Shown: positions 1 through 8,893, counted from the stretch's first letter. The stretch: 64,000 bases of DNA from Caballeronia sp. TF1N1 (GCF_022878925.1 NZ_CP084628.1:868001-932000), one strand, 5' to 3'. The notes: a model not told the origin generated them from the letters alone. Numbers and translations are program-made.

Positions 1-1698
1 TCGCAAGTGCGTCTGCCGCTCGCGGTATCCGCGCTGACTATCGGCCATCTGTCCGCGTTGACGCCAAGCCGTCCGCCCCTGGGCGGCGCCGCGCTGCGCC
101 TGGCTGTCGACGGTCATATGATCGACCGCTTCACGCCGCCGCACGTGCTCGTGACGCGCGATGGCGATGTCGTCTACTACTCGGGCCGCACCGGCAAATA
201 TCTCGAGGCAGCGCCCGGCATGCCGACGCGCCAGCTATTCGCAATGGCGCGCAAGGGGCTGGGCCTCGACTTGCGCTCGGTGTTTCGCGAAGCGGTCGAC
301 TCGGGCCGCACGATCGCGCGAGAGGGGGTGGTGGTCGAGGGCGAGGACGGCCGTGTACAGGTGATCAATCTGACCATCGAGCCGCTCGTCCAGCAAGCGC
401 CGGGTGAGCGCATGTATCTCGTCGTGTTCCAGGACCAAGGGCCCGTGCTCACGCGCGAAGAGGCGCTTGCGCGCGCCGAGGCCATGCACGACGGCACCGC
501 GGAGCAAATCGAAAAGGAACTACGGGATACCCGTGAGCGCCTGCAATCGATGATAGAGGAATACGAGACCGCGCTCGAAGAACTCAAGTCGTCGAACGAA
601 GAGTTGGTTTCGGTCAACGAGGAACTGCAATCGTCGAACGAAGAGCTGGAGGCGTCCAAGGAAGAGCTCGTCTCGCTCAACGAGGAGTTGCACACCGTCA
701 ATCTGGAACTGAATGGCAAGATCGACGCGCTCGACCGCTCGAACAGCGATCTTCAGAACCTGTTCGAAAGCACGTCGGTCGCCACCGTGTTTCTCGACCG
801 GCAATTTTCCATTCGCTCATTTACCCCGGCAATGGCCGATATCTTCCATATCCGTCCGGTCGATCGCGGGCGTCCCATATCGGAGCTCGTCAGCCGTCTC
901 GACCTTCCGGGGCTGGAAGAAGGCATCCGTGAGGTATTCAGGAGTCAGGAAACACGCGAACAGCAGGTCAGCAGCAAGGATGGGCTGAATCATTTCCTCG
1001 TGCGTCTCGCACCTTATCTCAACGGCGATCGCAAGATCGACGGTGTGGTCATTGCTTTCGTCGATATCACGGGAATGGTTCATGCTGAAGGTAGACAGGA
1101 CGTTTTGATTGCGGAACTGCAACACAGGACGCGAAATCTGTTGTCGGTGATTCAGTCGATCGCGCAACAGACGCTCTCGGGCGACGAAGCGCTCGACACG
1201 TTCACGAGTCGCCTCGCCGCGCTTGGCAGGCTGCAGGGCTTGATCGGCGAAGCGAACGGGCATCTGATCAATTTGGGTGACATCGTTCGCCTTGAATTCG
1301 AGGCGCTCGGTGTCGGCAGCAGCGACAGGGTCTCGGTGAGTGGACCGGTCGTGCCGCTCGGCTTTCGCAACGTTCAGACGATCGCGCTCGTGCTTCACGA
1401 ACTTGCGACCAACGCGCTCAAGTACGGCGCGTTGAAGCATCAAGGCGCACGGCTCGTCGTCAGCTGGATTGTCGAGAAGAGAGAGTCCGGGCCGGAATGG
1501 CTCGTTCTGGACTGGATCGAAAGCGGTGTGCGCATCACGCCCGAGGACAAGAAAATCGGCTTCGGCCGGCAACTCATCGAAAAAGCGCTTCGTTTCACGC
1601 TACACGCTCGCACCGAGCTGGACTTCAACTGGGATGGGGTTTCGTGTCATATCGAGATCCCGCTGCGACCAGCGCATATGCACGGCAGCAGTCCCTAG
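1..1698 (+). CDS. CheB/CheR-type fused sensor: PAS + HWE histidine kinase (5' truncated by window)
   Basis: The reading frame is open from base 1, so this is the C-terminal part of a longer protein. Visible in order: a PAS-like region, a long Glu/Leu/Asn-rich coiled coil (about residues 170-245 of the visible part) with the repeated SNEEL/VNEEL pattern typical of CheB-CheR-PAS fusion sensors, a second PAS domain, and an HWE-type kinase core with the phosphoacceptor block ELQHRTRNLL and the N-box HELATNALKYG. It is expected to autophosphorylate on that His and pass phosphate to a receiver. The next gene, 11 bases downstream, encodes a lone receiver and is the obvious partner. The CheR/CheB part is not in the window, so naming it a fusion rests on the coiled coil. 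Confidence 0.85.
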   Translation, partial: SQVRLPLAVSALTIGHLSALTPSRPPLGGAALRLAVDGHMIDRFTPPHVLVTRDGDVVYYSGRTGKYLEAAPGMPTRQLFAMARKGLGLDLRSVFREAVDSGRTIAREGVVVEGEDGRVQVINLTIEPLVQQAPGERMYLVVFQDQGPVLTREEALARAEAMHDGTAEQIEKELRDTRERLQSMIEEYETALEELKSSNEELVSVNEELQSSNEELEASKEELVSLNEELHTVNLELNGKIDALDRSNSDLQNLFESTSVATVFLDRQFSIRSFTPAMADIFHIRPVDRGRPISELVSRLDLPGLEEGIREVFRSQETREQQVSSKDGLNHFLVRLAPYLNGDRKIDGVVIAFVDITGMVHAEGRQDVLIAELQHRTRNLLSVIQSIAQQTLSGDEALDTFTSRLAALGRLQGLIGEANGHLINLGDIVRLEFEALGVGSSDRVSVSGPVVPLGFRNVQTIALVLHELATNALKYGALKHQGARLVVSWIVEKRESGPEWLVLDWIESGVRITPEDKKIGFGRQLIEKALRFTLHARTELDFNWDGVSCHIEIPLRPAHMHGSSP

Positions 1699-1709
1699 GG
1701 GGTCCGAAA

Positions 1710-2084
1710 ATGGCAGTAGTCGGGACACCGCTCGAAGGTTTGAGCATCTTGGTCGTGGAAGACGATTACCTGGTGGCGCTCGCGCTGTCCGCGTTGCTCG
1801 AAATTGCAGGGGCAATCGTCGTCGGGCCGGTGGCGTGGGCGCAGGACGCGCTGGCGCTTCTAGACGACGAGCATTACATCGACGTTGCCATTCTCGACAT
1901 CGACCTCAACGGCGAGAAGTCATACGCCGTAGCGGATGAACTGACGTTGCGTGAGATCCGCTTCATCTTTGCAACCGGGTACGGTGTCGATTCGATCGAT
2001 ATCGCCTACCGGCATCATCCGCGTTGTCAAAAACCCTTCGATCATCAAACGCTCTTCAACACGCTCGCACTGAGCGGGCGTTGA
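1710..2084 (+). CDS. Single-domain response regulator, partner of the HWE kinase
   Basis: A 124-residue receiver domain without output domain. The acidic pocket VVEDD sits near residues 14-18, the phosphoacceptor Asp is in the stretch AILDIDLNG, and the conserved Lys is in CQKPFD near the C-terminus. The ATG is preceded by AGGGGG eight bases upstream, which supports this start over longer in-frame options that run inside the kinase gene. The kinase and receiver are adjacent and probably cotranscribed. HWE kinases are often paired with such stand-alone receivers, so a phosphorelay or phosphate-sink role is likely; the output target is not visible. Confidence 0.85.
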   Translation: MAVVGTPLEGLSILVVEDDYLVALALSALLEIAGAIVVGPVAWAQDALALLDDEHYIDVAILDIDLNGEKSYAVADELTLREIRFIFATGYGVDSIDIAYRHHPRCQKPFDHQTLFNTLALSGR

Positions 2085-2094
2085 AGAATCGCGC

Positions 2095-2859
2095 TCACCG
2101 TTTCGGCTTGCCCGAAGTGAATGCTGTCACCGCATCACGAAAAGCCGCGCTTCCATAGACTTCCTCGATGATGTCTTCGTCCGCGAAGCTCTGGTCGATC
2201 ACGATGCGCCGTAGGCTCTCCTTTACCGCCTTCTGCGTGATTGGCGACAACGCCATGAGCCGCTCGGCAAGCGCATGCGCGCTGGCATCGAGCGCGTCTT
2301 TCGTCACCACCGAATATACGTAGCCGCACGCCAGGACCTCGTTCGCTGCGAGAAAGTCGGCGAGCATCAGCATGCGCTTGACGCGCGGCACGCCGAAAGC
2401 CGCATGTAGCCGCGCGATATTGCGCGACGAAAGCGTGTTCGAGAGCGTCTTGGCAATCGGTGCGCCGAACCGGGAGTTTTCGTTGCACACGCGAAAGTCG
2501 CAGGCCGTGGCGAGCGCGAGACCACCGCCGACCGCCCAGCCATCGATCACGGCGAGCGTGGGAAGCGCAATGCGCTCGACCGTATCGATCACGCGCTCGA
2601 CCAGCGCTTCGTAGGCCACGCCATCGTGTCCGCCGCGAAAGTCCTTGAAGTACTCGATATCCGTTCCCGCGATAAACGACTTGCCGCCCGCGCCGCGAAA
2701 GAGAATGCAGCGCACGTCACTATTGCGCTGACATTCGTCGATACGCGCGAGCAGCGCTTCGTACATGGGAATCGACATGGCGTTGTGACGCTCGGGCCGG
2801 TCGATGACGATCTCCGCCGCGCCCGATGCATGCAGCGTAAGCCGGACATGTTCGCTCAT
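2095..2859 (-). CDS. Enoyl-CoA hydratase/isomerase (crotonase) family protein
   Basis: 254 residues, full length for the crotonase family. The acyl-CoA oxyanion-hole segments are present: SFIAGTDIEYF near residue 60 and DGWAVGGGLALA near residue 105. The position normally holding the catalytic Glu of the PE motif reads FGAPIAKT, with Ile in place of Glu, so ordinary hydratase chemistry is doubtful. The start overlaps the stop of the upstream CaiB gene by four bases (ATGA), so the two are translationally coupled and probably act on the same acyl-CoA. Substrate unknown. Confidence 0.82.
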   Translation of the reverse strand: MSEHVRLTLHASGAAEIVIDRPERHNAMSIPMYEALLARIDECQRNSDVRCILFRGAGGKSFIAGTDIEYFKDFRGGHDGVAYEALVERVIDTVERIALPTLAVIDGWAVGGGLALATACDFRVCNENSRFGAPIAKTLSNTLSSRNIARLHAAFGVPRVKRMLMLADFLAANEVLACGYVYSVVTKDALDASAHALAERLMALSPITQKAVKESLRRIVIDQSFADEDIIEEVYGSAAFRDAVTAFTSGKPKR

Positions 2860-4031
2860 GGCTTCATTCCACTGGTTCCGTTGATCTCCGCGAAGATCTC
2901 TTCGTTATGTTCGCCGAGCAGGGGCGGATGGCGGCGCACGGTCTGCGGCGTCCCGAGCAGCTTGACCGGAAAGCCGATGTTCTTCACCTTGCCTTCGTGC
3001 GGATGATCGATTTCCATTGCCATGCGGCGATGTGTGGCATGTTCGCTCTCGAATGCTTCCGGATAAGTCAGGATAGGGCCGGCTGGAATGCCGGCCGCGA
3101 GCAGGGTATCGACCCATTCCGCGCTGTCGCGCTTGGCGAACTCCTCTTCGAGCACTTGGATCATGGCCTCGCGGTTTTTCAGGCGCAGCGAGACGTTCGC
3201 ATAGTCGGCGTGGTCGATCAGATCGGGCCGCTTTAACAACCCGCACAGCTTCGTCCACAGCTTCTGGTTAGTCGCGCCCATCACGAAGTAGCCATCGCGC
3301 GCCTTCACGGCCTGATACGGCGCGCTCATCTTGTTGCTGGTGCCAAGCGGTGTCGGCGGCACGCCCGTGCCCCAGTACTCCGACATGTCCCAGATCGAGA
3401 AGGCCATGACGGAATCGAAGAGAGAAGCGTCGATATGCTGACCGACGCCCGATTTTTGCGCGCCGATATAAGCCGACAACAGCCCCGACACCGCAAAGAG
3501 CGCGCAGCCGATATCCGCCACCGGCACGCCCGCCTTGACCGGCTTGCCGCCGGGATATCCCGTCACGCTCATGACGCCGGACATGGCCTGAGCCATCAGA
3601 TCGAAGCCGGGCCGCGTGGACCACGGGCCGCTTTGCCCGAAGCCCGAAATGCTCACATAAACGATCTTCGGGTTGATCTCCCGGATCGACTCGTAATCGA
3701 TACGAAGCCGCTGCACCACGCCTGGCCGATAGTTCTCGACGATCACATCGGCAGTCTTCGCGAGCTTGTAGAAGAGCCCGCGGCCTTCGTCGCTCTTCAG
3801 GTCCAGCGTCACCGAACGCTTGTTGCGGTTCATGTTGAGAAAGCCCATGCTGTCGGGCCCTTTCATCTTGAAGCCCATCGCGCCGCGCGTCTGATCGCCT
3901 TCGGGCGGTTCCACCTTGATGACATCCGCGCCCATGTCGGCGAGCAGCATGCAGGCGAACGGTCCCGCCATGACCTGGCTTACGTCGAGCACGCGGATTC
4001 CGTCCAAGGGGAGAGGTTTTGTCTGGGTCAT
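2856..4031 (-). CDS. CaiB/BaiF (class III) CoA-transferase
   Basis: 391 residues, matching the formyl-CoA-transferase family length. The N-terminal block LDVSQVMAGPFA and the segment ADMGADVIKVEPPEGD are family hallmarks. By position, the catalytic Asp should be D173 in VPVADIGCALFA, which corresponds to the Asp that forms the aspartyl-CoA anhydride in Frc. The family moves CoA between carboxylic acids. It is coupled by a four-base overlap to the crotonase gene; a LysR gene lies upstream on the same strand and 146 bases away. Together they suggest activation and then conversion of an organic acid; its identity cannot be read from sequence. Confidence 0.88.
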   Translation of the reverse strand: MTQTKPLPLDGIRVLDVSQVMAGPFACMLLADMGADVIKVEPPEGDQTRGAMGFKMKGPDSMGFLNMNRNKRSVTLDLKSDEGRGLFYKLAKTADVIVENYRPGVVQRLRIDYESIREINPKIVYVSISGFGQSGPWSTRPGFDLMAQAMSGVMSVTGYPGGKPVKAGVPVADIGCALFAVSGLLSAYIGAQKSGVGQHIDASLFDSVMAFSIWDMSEYWGTGVPPTPLGTSNKMSAPYQAVKARDGYFVMGATNQKLWTKLCGLLKRPDLIDHADYANVSLRLKNREAMIQVLEEEFAKRDSAEWVDTLLAAGIPAGPILTYPEAFESEHATHRRMAMEIDHPHEGKVKNIGFPVKLLGTPQTVRRHPPLLGEHNEEIFAEINGTSGMKP

Positions 4032-4177
4032 GTCGATTGGTTCGGTGGAGAAGGGCTTCGACCTGCGGCGCGGGTCATGCCTTCACTTTCAACCACCGCT
4101 TGCAATGCCGCAAGGCTTGCGCGGGCAAGGCTGGTTTCGCAATTCGCGAAAGCCTCGAGCGTGCTTCCTCGTTCAGA

Positions 4178-5068
4178 CTAGTTGCGTGCGTCGAGCAGCT
4201 CGGCCACGACGCGTTGAAGCGTCTGTTCCTGAGCGTGACCTTCGACGCAAGAAAGCACGTAGCTGCGCTTATGCCAGTCGCCTGCAATCTCCTTCGACGC
4301 AATCGCGCGTTCCGGGTGAAAGCTGCGCAGCACAGCCGCGGGCATGAGGCCAACGCCCAAGCCCTGACGCACCATCACGAGCATGGTGTCGAAGCCGCTC
4401 ACGGCGTAATTGTTCGCGAAGAGTCGTCCCCGGCTCTGATGTGCGCGTTGCAGCGCGGACAGAATGGCGGAGCCTTTGCCGAGACTGATCACGGGCAAGT
4501 CCATGATCTCGTCGATACCGAGCGGCGCATCGTCGAACTTAAAATGTTCGGTGCTATACACGAGTTCGAGCCGGTCTTCGCGATACGGCACGCGGTCGAG
4601 GTCGAGAAAGCCGCTCTTCTTTTCGTAGATGCCGATATCGATGACCTTGTCGCGCAACAACTGCTGAACGATCTTGCTGTTCTCCTCCTGAACCATGAGC
4701 GAGATGCCGGGATGCTTGCGCTGAATCCCAGCGATGGCGCCCGCCAGAAACTGCATGACCACCGCCTTCGGCGCACCGATGATGATGCGCCCGTGGCGCC
4801 CTTCCTTGAGCGCGCGCGCATCGCCTTCGAGACGGACGATCAGATTGTCGATCTGGCGGATGTACAGCAGCAGCTTCGCGCCCGGCTCGGTGAGCTGCAC
4901 ACCGTGCGGAACGCGCGTGAAGAGCTTCGCGCCGAGTTGCGCTTCGAGGTCCGATACGCGCCGCGAGGCGGCGGCCACCGCGAGACTGAGCTTGTCCGCG
5001 GCGCGCGAGATGCTGCCTTCGTCCGCGATGGCAAGAACCAGACGGATGGTGGTCGTATCGAATTTCAC
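4178..5068 (-). CDS. LysR-family transcriptional regulator
   Basis: 296 residues from the GTG chosen here; GGAG lies five bases before it. A longer frame opens at an ATG at 5131 but its extra 21 residues have no family likeness. The N-terminal winged helix-turn-helix spans about residues 1-60 (TIRLVLAIADEGSISRAAD), followed by a LysR substrate-binding domain. It is divergent from the kdgT-like permease and upstream of the CaiB/crotonase pair on its own strand, so it may control either side. An inverted repeat in the divergent region is a candidate binding site. Confidence 0.87.
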   Translation of the reverse strand: MKFDTTTIRLVLAIADEGSISRAADKLSLAVAAASRRVSDLEAQLGAKLFTRVPHGVQLTEPGAKLLLYIRQIDNLIVRLEGDARALKEGRHGRIIIGAPKAVVMQFLAGAIAGIQRKHPGISLMVQEENSKIVQQLLRDKVIDIGIYEKKSGFLDLDRVPYREDRLELVYSTEHFKFDDAPLGIDEIMDLPVISLGKGSAILSALQRAHQSRGRLFANNYAVSGFDTMLVMVRQGLGVGLMPAAVLRSFHPERAIASKEIAGDWHKRSYVLSCVEGHAQEQTLQRVVAELLDARN

Positions 5069-5152
5069 TAAGGCTCCGTTTTGTCGTGCTCGCGAATGTG
5101 AAGTGTCCGCGAAGGCCCACCGGACAGGCAAACCCGGTAACTCTGCCCGCGC

Positions 5153-5173
5153 GCGGGTAAACGATTAACCCGC
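5153..5173. promoter_or_regulatory. Inverted repeat in the LysR/kdgT divergent promoter
   Basis: GCGGGT (5153-5158) and ACCCGC (5168-5173) form perfect 6-bp arms around a nine-base spacer. It lies 84 bases upstream of the LysR start and 133 upstream of the permease start. Position and symmetry fit a LysR-type operator; function is inferred. Confidence 0.35.
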
Positions 5174-5306
5174 CTCCCGGCCTTGCATTCAGCGAATATA
5201 AAACAGCGATGCTATATTGCGCCGAACCGATGCGGCCGAGCTTAAAGCGGCGCATTGCACTGGGTAGACAGCCCGCCATCCGGACGCCAAAGTCCACGGA
5301 GGAGAC

Positions 5307-6323
5307 ATGAATATAAAGAAAGCGATTGACCGCATTCCAGGCGGTCTCATGCTCGTGCCCTTGCTGCTCGGCGCCTGCGTCCATACGTTCGCGCCGGGCG
5401 CGGGCAAGTACTTCGGCTCGTTCACGAACGGGTTGATCACGGGCACCGTGCCGATTCTCGCGGTGTGGTTCTTCTGCATGGGCGCGACCATCGACCTGCG
5501 CGCGACCGGCACCGTGCTGCGCAAGTCGGGCACCTTGCTCGTGACCAAGATGGCGGTTGCGTGGATCGCGACCATCGTCGCCGCGCACTTCATTCCCATC
5601 GATGGCGTCAAGGCCGGTCTCTTCGCGGGCCTCTCCGTGCTCGCCATCACCACGTCGATGGACATGACCAACGGCGGACTTTACGCCGCCGTGATGCAGC
5701 AGTACGGCAGCCGCGAGGAAGCGGGCGCGTTCGTGCTGATGTCGGTGGAATCCGGGCCGCTCGTCAGCATGCTGATTCTCGGCGCGACGGGCGTCGCGTT
5801 CTTCGAGCCACGCCTTTTCGTCGGCGCGGTGCTGCCGTTTCTGATTGGCTTCGCGCTTGGCAATTTGGACAGCGACCTGCGCGAACTGTTCGGCCGCTGC
5901 GTGCATCCGCTGATCCCGTTCTTCGGCTTCGCGCTCGGCAATGGCATCGACCTGCACGTAATCGCGACGAGCGGCTTGCCGGGCGTTGCGCTTGGGTTGG
6001 GCGTGATCGTCGTGACGGGCATTCCGCTGATTCTCGCGGATCGCTGGATTGCGGGCGGCAATGGCGCGGCGGGACTCGCGGCTTCATCGACGGCGGGCGC
6101 GGCGGTGGCGAATCCGGCGATCATCGGCGAGATGATTCCGCGCTTCAAGCCGCTCGTGCCGGCGGCCACCGCGATGGTCGCGACCGCCTGTCTCGTGACG
6201 GCCATTCTCGTGCCAATTCTGACCGCGCTGTGGGTGCGCCGGCATCGGGCGCGTCATGGCCTTGAAGAACAACGTGTGGAAGAACCGGTGCGGCCGCTCG
6301 GCGAGCGCGACGTGCATGTGTGA
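5307..6323 (+). CDS. kdgT: 2-keto-3-deoxygluconate permease (KdgT family)
   Basis: 338 residues with about ten hydrophobic segments from end to end, and the N-terminal signature of the family ([18 protein letters not shown]). Glycine- and alanine-rich helices such as [17 protein letters not shown] near residue 260 fit KdgT. The family imports 2-keto-3-deoxygluconate, a product of pectin and uronate breakdown, with protons. The ATG follows CGGAGGAGAC. It stands alone on the plus strand, divergent from the LysR gene. A GH28 pectinase-like protein and an aldarate cluster elsewhere in the window fit this substrate class. The charged C-terminal tail (last 30 residues) is variable in the family. 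Confidence 0.9.
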   Translation: MNIKKAIDRIPGGLMLVPLLLGACVHTFAPGAGKYFGSFTNGLITGTVPILAVWFFCMGATIDLRATGTVLRKSGTLLVTKMAVAWIATIVAAHFIPIDGVKAGLFAGLSVLAITTSMDMTNGGLYAAVMQQYGSREEAGAFVLMSVESGPLVSMLILGATGVAFFEPRLFVGAVLPFLIGFALGNLDSDLRELFGRCVHPLIPFFGFALGNGIDLHVIATSGLPGVALGLGVIVVTGIPLILADRWIAGGNGAAGLAASSTAGAAVANPAIIGEMIPRFKPLVPAATAMVATACLVTAILVPILTALWVRRHRARHGLEEQRVEEPVRPLGERDVHV

Positions 6324-6344
6324 TTTCGTGCGGCCGACGAGCCG

Positions 6345-6578
6345 TCAGGATGGCTCGTCGCTCACGAACAGCATCGAGATATAAAGAATGGTCGAAACGG
6401 CGATAAGGCCAACGCCCGTGAACACCTTGGTGCGATTGAATTCGAGCCCGCCGTCGATGGCGATACCAATGCCGAGCACCGAGCCGAGCGTCCCGAAGGC
6501 CGCGAGCGCGACATGCGCCTTGCTCAAAAAGAGACGCCGGCGTTTTCTGCCGGCTTCGCTGAAGGGTCCTCGTCGCAT
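6345..6578 (-). CDS. Small two-helix membrane protein, unknown function
   Basis: 77 residues: a basic N-terminus (RRGP..GRKRRRLF), then two hydrophobic segments at about residues 22-42 and 53-72, ending in DEPS. GGAG lies five bases before the ATG. I recognise no family. It converges with the kdgT-like gene, 21 bases away, so it is not part of that unit. The positive-inside pattern suggests both termini are cytoplasmic. Confidence 0.55.
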   Translation of the reverse strand: MRRGPFSEAGRKRRRLFLSKAHVALAAFGTLGSVLGIGIAIDGGLEFNRTKVFTGVGLIAVSTILYISMLFVSDEPS

Positions 6579-6700
6579 CGCTTCTCCACCGGCTATGTAG
6601 CCGCGCCGTTATTTGCGTTCCGGATGAAGCAGCAATATCACAAAAATAAAACGTGCTTCGCGAAAGAAAATCGGCGAAGCACGTTCGTATCGACAATGCG

Positions 6701-6919
6701 TCACTCGACGCTTTCCCAGTGCTCCGGCTCGCCCTTGTCCGTGATACGCACCTTCGCCAGCAAGGGCGTATAGCCGCGCAGCCTGATTTCGCTGACCGCG
6801 AGCTTTTCCGAACTGAACACCTGCTCGGTGATCTTCGTGCCGTCGGGATACTCGAGTGTGTATCCATCGATTGGGCCCCATCGGCCCTTGGGCAAGGGTT
6901 CAACGTAGATTTGCATCAT
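6701..6919 (-). CDS. Small conserved-looking soluble protein, unknown function
   Basis: 72 residues starting at the first of two adjacent ATG codons, with GGAG five bases upstream. The sequence is hydrophilic and looks like a compact beta-rich domain (IYVEPLPKGRWGPIDGY, then TLEYPDGTKI), without signal peptide or membrane segment. The open frame continues upstream to 7108, but that extension has no ribosome site and odd composition. No family recognised; it stands alone. Confidence 0.55.
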   Translation of the reverse strand: MMQIYVEPLPKGRWGPIDGYTLEYPDGTKITEQVFSSEKLAVSEIRLRGYTPLLAKVRITDKGEPEHWESVE

Positions 6920-7277
6920 GATGACTCCGGCGTTGTAGGAAGCGTCGGGCAAGCGCCGTGACTGCGGCTGCCTCTTATATAAGAGCGTAGTCCTTAAGCG
7001 TGGCGCTGCATCGGGGAGAATGAGGACTAGATTTACGCGTGGAATCAGGACCTTGGAGAAGGAATTTCGCGATGAGAAACGCACCGGGGCTATGTGCAAC
7101 GCGTGCATGCTGCCACGCAGCAGGATTTCTCACGACACGCGGGCTGGTTTCGTGATGTGGGATCGATGAGTTCGAGCGCCCGGCAATTTGCCCGTGCATC
7201 GCGAGTCCTGGCACGAGCGTGGGTTCCCTGGCGCGCGGCCGCCCAATGGCCGCGCGCGCCGGTAACGTCAACGTCGG
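6920..7277. other. Intergenic region with a strong GC hairpin
   Basis: No credible gene on either strand. Near its right end GCGCGCGGCC (7231-7240) and GGCCGCGCGC (7248-7257) form a perfect 10-bp stem with a seven-base loop, directly downstream of the DJ-1/PfpI gene on the minus strand. There is no T-run, so it is more likely a 3'-end stabiliser or pause site than a classical terminator. Confidence 0.4.
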
Positions 7278-7964
7278 TTATTGCGCGAGCGCCGGGTGCT
7301 TCATCAACGTCGCCGCAGCGGACGACGATGAAGCCGGGTTCTGCCCGGTAATCAAAAGGCCATCGGTGACGACATAAGGTGCCCAGTCTTCGAGCTTTGA
7401 ATAGATGCCGCCCTTCGCCTTGAGTTCGTCTTCAACGAGGAACGGCACGACATCGGTCAGTCCGACCGCGGCTTCCTCTGAGTTGGTGAAGCCTGTGACT
7501 CGTTTGCCTTCGACAAGCGGTGCGCCCTCCGGCGTGCGGACATGGCGCAGCACGCCGGGTGCGTGGCAGACCAGCGCGACAGGCTTGCCAGCGGCCAAGA
7601 AGGCTTCGATCAGGGCGATCGAGTTTTTGTCTTCGGCCAGGTCCCAGAGCGGACCATGACCGCCCGGATAAAACACGGTATCGAAATCGGCTTGCGAGAC
7701 GAGATCGAGCTTTACCGTGCTGGCAAGCTGCGCGGTAGCCTGCGAATCGGCTTCGAAACGATGTGTCATCTCCGTCTGATTGGCCGGCTCGTTGCTCTTC
7801 GGGTCGAGCGGCGGCTGACCACCTTTAGGCGATGCCAGCACGATTTCCGCGCCCGCATCCCTGAAGGCGTAGTAGGGTGCGGCCAGCTCTTCGAGCCAGA
7901 AACCCGTTTTGCGGCCCGTGTTGCCGAGTTGGTCATGTGAGGTCAAAACCATGAGCACTTTCAT
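7278..7964 (-). CDS. DJ-1/PfpI-family protein (type 1 glutamine amidotransferase-like), probable electrophile/glyoxal defence
   Basis: 228 residues, full length for the HchA/DJ-1 superfamily group with a nucleophile elbow ALVCHAPGVL; the Cys-His pair there is the expected catalytic site. An acidic residue in FYPGGHGPLWDLAED completes the usual layout. Relatives include glyoxalase III (methylglyoxal to lactate without glutathione), chaperones and isonitrile hydratases, so exact activity is uncertain. A NemR-type operator lies 56 bases upstream of the start and is repeated in front of the nemR-like gene next door, which points to induction by reactive electrophiles. Cytoplasmic. Confidence 0.85.
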   Translation of the reverse strand: MKVLMVLTSHDQLGNTGRKTGFWLEELAAPYYAFRDAGAEIVLASPKGGQPPLDPKSNEPANQTEMTHRFEADSQATAQLASTVKLDLVSQADFDTVFYPGGHGPLWDLAEDKNSIALIEAFLAAGKPVALVCHAPGVLRHVRTPEGAPLVEGKRVTGFTNSEEAAVGLTDVVPFLVEDELKAKGGIYSKLEDWAPYVVTDGLLITGQNPASSSSAAATLMKHPALAQ

Positions 7965-8016
7965 GTTGCATCTCCGTGGGTGAGTAAGGTGAAACCGTAA
8001 AGAAGGTTGATGGTGT

Positions 8017-8037
8017 TAGTAGACCAGTCGTCTAGTA
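8017..8037. promoter_or_regulatory. NemR-type operator, copy 1 (upstream of DJ-1/PfpI gene)
   Basis: Core TAGACCAGTCGTCTA at 8020-8034: arms TAGAC/GTCTA around a five-base centre. The full 21 bases are identical to copy 2 at 8715-8735. From memory the E. coli NemR box is TAGACC-N4-GGTCTA, close to this core. Confidence 0.8.
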
Positions 8038-8045
8038 AATGCTTC

Positions 8046-8068
8046 AAAAAAACACCTCTAAAGAAGTG
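8046..8068 (-). terminator. Intrinsic terminator of the nemR-like gene
   Basis: Read on the minus strand: CACTTC, loop TTTA, GAGGTG (one U-G pair), then seven T. It lies just past the stop of the nemR-like gene and before the operator of the next gene, so it separates the two transcripts. Confidence 0.65.
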
Positions 8069-8091
8069 CTGGCACCTCGCTCCCTGCTTCG

Positions 8092-8697
8092 TCAGGGAGC
8101 AAGTCGCAAGATCCGCTGCGTTGTCGTCGTCGCCACTTCAAACGGCTGCGTGTTGCGAACGATCTTCACCATGATGCTGGCGCCGAGCCACAGTTGATAC
8201 AAGCTCTGCGCGACGCTTTGCGGATCACCTTCGATCGAAAGCGAGCCTTCCGCCACACCGATTTCGATTGCACTTGCAAGACGGCTAACGATCCCTGCCG
8301 TGCCGCGCTTCAACGTGGCGCGCATGGCCTCCGACATGTCCGCCACTTCGGCGCCGAGCTTGACCGCGAGACATTTGCCCTGGCAATCGAAGAAGGACTG
8401 GGTTTCTTGCCAAATGCTCCAGTAGTTCGTCAGCCGCTGCGCCATGTTCAGTCCGGGCTGCGCTAGCGTCCCGTCGAGGTCGTTCAAATAGTCCTCGAAA
8501 TAGCTTTCCAGGAGCGCCACGCCGAACGCATCTTTGGAGCCAAAATAATGATAGAACGAGCCCTTCGGCACGCCGGCTTCCGTGAGAATCTCATTCAGGC
8601 CGACGGCGGAAAAGCCTTTGGCGCCGATCAACCGTTGACCAACGGCAATGATGTTTTCGCGGACGTCGACGGTTTCTGATGTGTTTGCGGTAGGCAT
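8092..8697 (-). CDS. nemR: NemR-like TetR-family repressor
   Basis: 201 residues. The TetR helix-turn-helix (GFSAVGLNEILTEAG then VPKGSFYHYFGSKDAFGVAL) closely follows E. coli NemR as I recall it. The residues of the E. coli reactive-chlorine switch, Cys106 and Lys175, are kept here as Cys109 (in KCLAVKL) and Lys178 (in SIMVKIV). NemR leaves DNA when modified by HOCl, methylglyoxal or quinones. A 21-bp operator copy lies 18-38 bases before this start, so the gene probably represses itself, and the same operator controls the downstream DJ-1/PfpI gene. A palindrome GCTCCCTG/CAGGGAGC overlaps the stop codon. Confidence 0.88.
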   Translation of the reverse strand: MPTANTSETVDVRENIIAVGQRLIGAKGFSAVGLNEILTEAGVPKGSFYHYFGSKDAFGVALLESYFEDYLNDLDGTLAQPGLNMAQRLTNYWSIWQETQSFFDCQGKCLAVKLGAEVADMSEAMRATLKRGTAGIVSRLASAIEIGVAEGSLSIEGDPQSVAQSLYQLWLGASIMVKIVRNTQPFEVATTTTQRILRLAP

Positions 8698-8714
8698 GGG
8701 TGAACTTTAGCGTG

Positions 8715-8735
8715 TAGTAGACCAGTCGTCTAGTA
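8715..8735. promoter_or_regulatory. NemR-type operator, copy 2 (upstream of nemR-like gene)
   Basis: Core TAGACCAGTCGTCTA at 8718-8732, in the same orientation as copy 1. It lies about 20 bases before the nemR-like start, a position suited to blocking RNA polymerase (autorepression). Confidence 0.8.
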
Positions 8736-8893
8736 TTTTGGGAAATTTCTTGTCCTTCGCGGACGTCATGTCCGGTCCATGTGCGATTCCTCACACTTTG
8801 TTTCAATTTGTTGCAAATAGGCGAGAGGCCTATTGGATAAGGCTTTGCGGGCTGGGCGAGGTTGCGAGGGTGTCGGCAGGCCGCCGGGCTTGG

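Noticed and set aside
4178..5131. Longer LysR start at 5131
   Set aside because: The extra 21 residues do not fit the LysR N-terminus, and the GTG at 5068 has GGAG five bases upstream.
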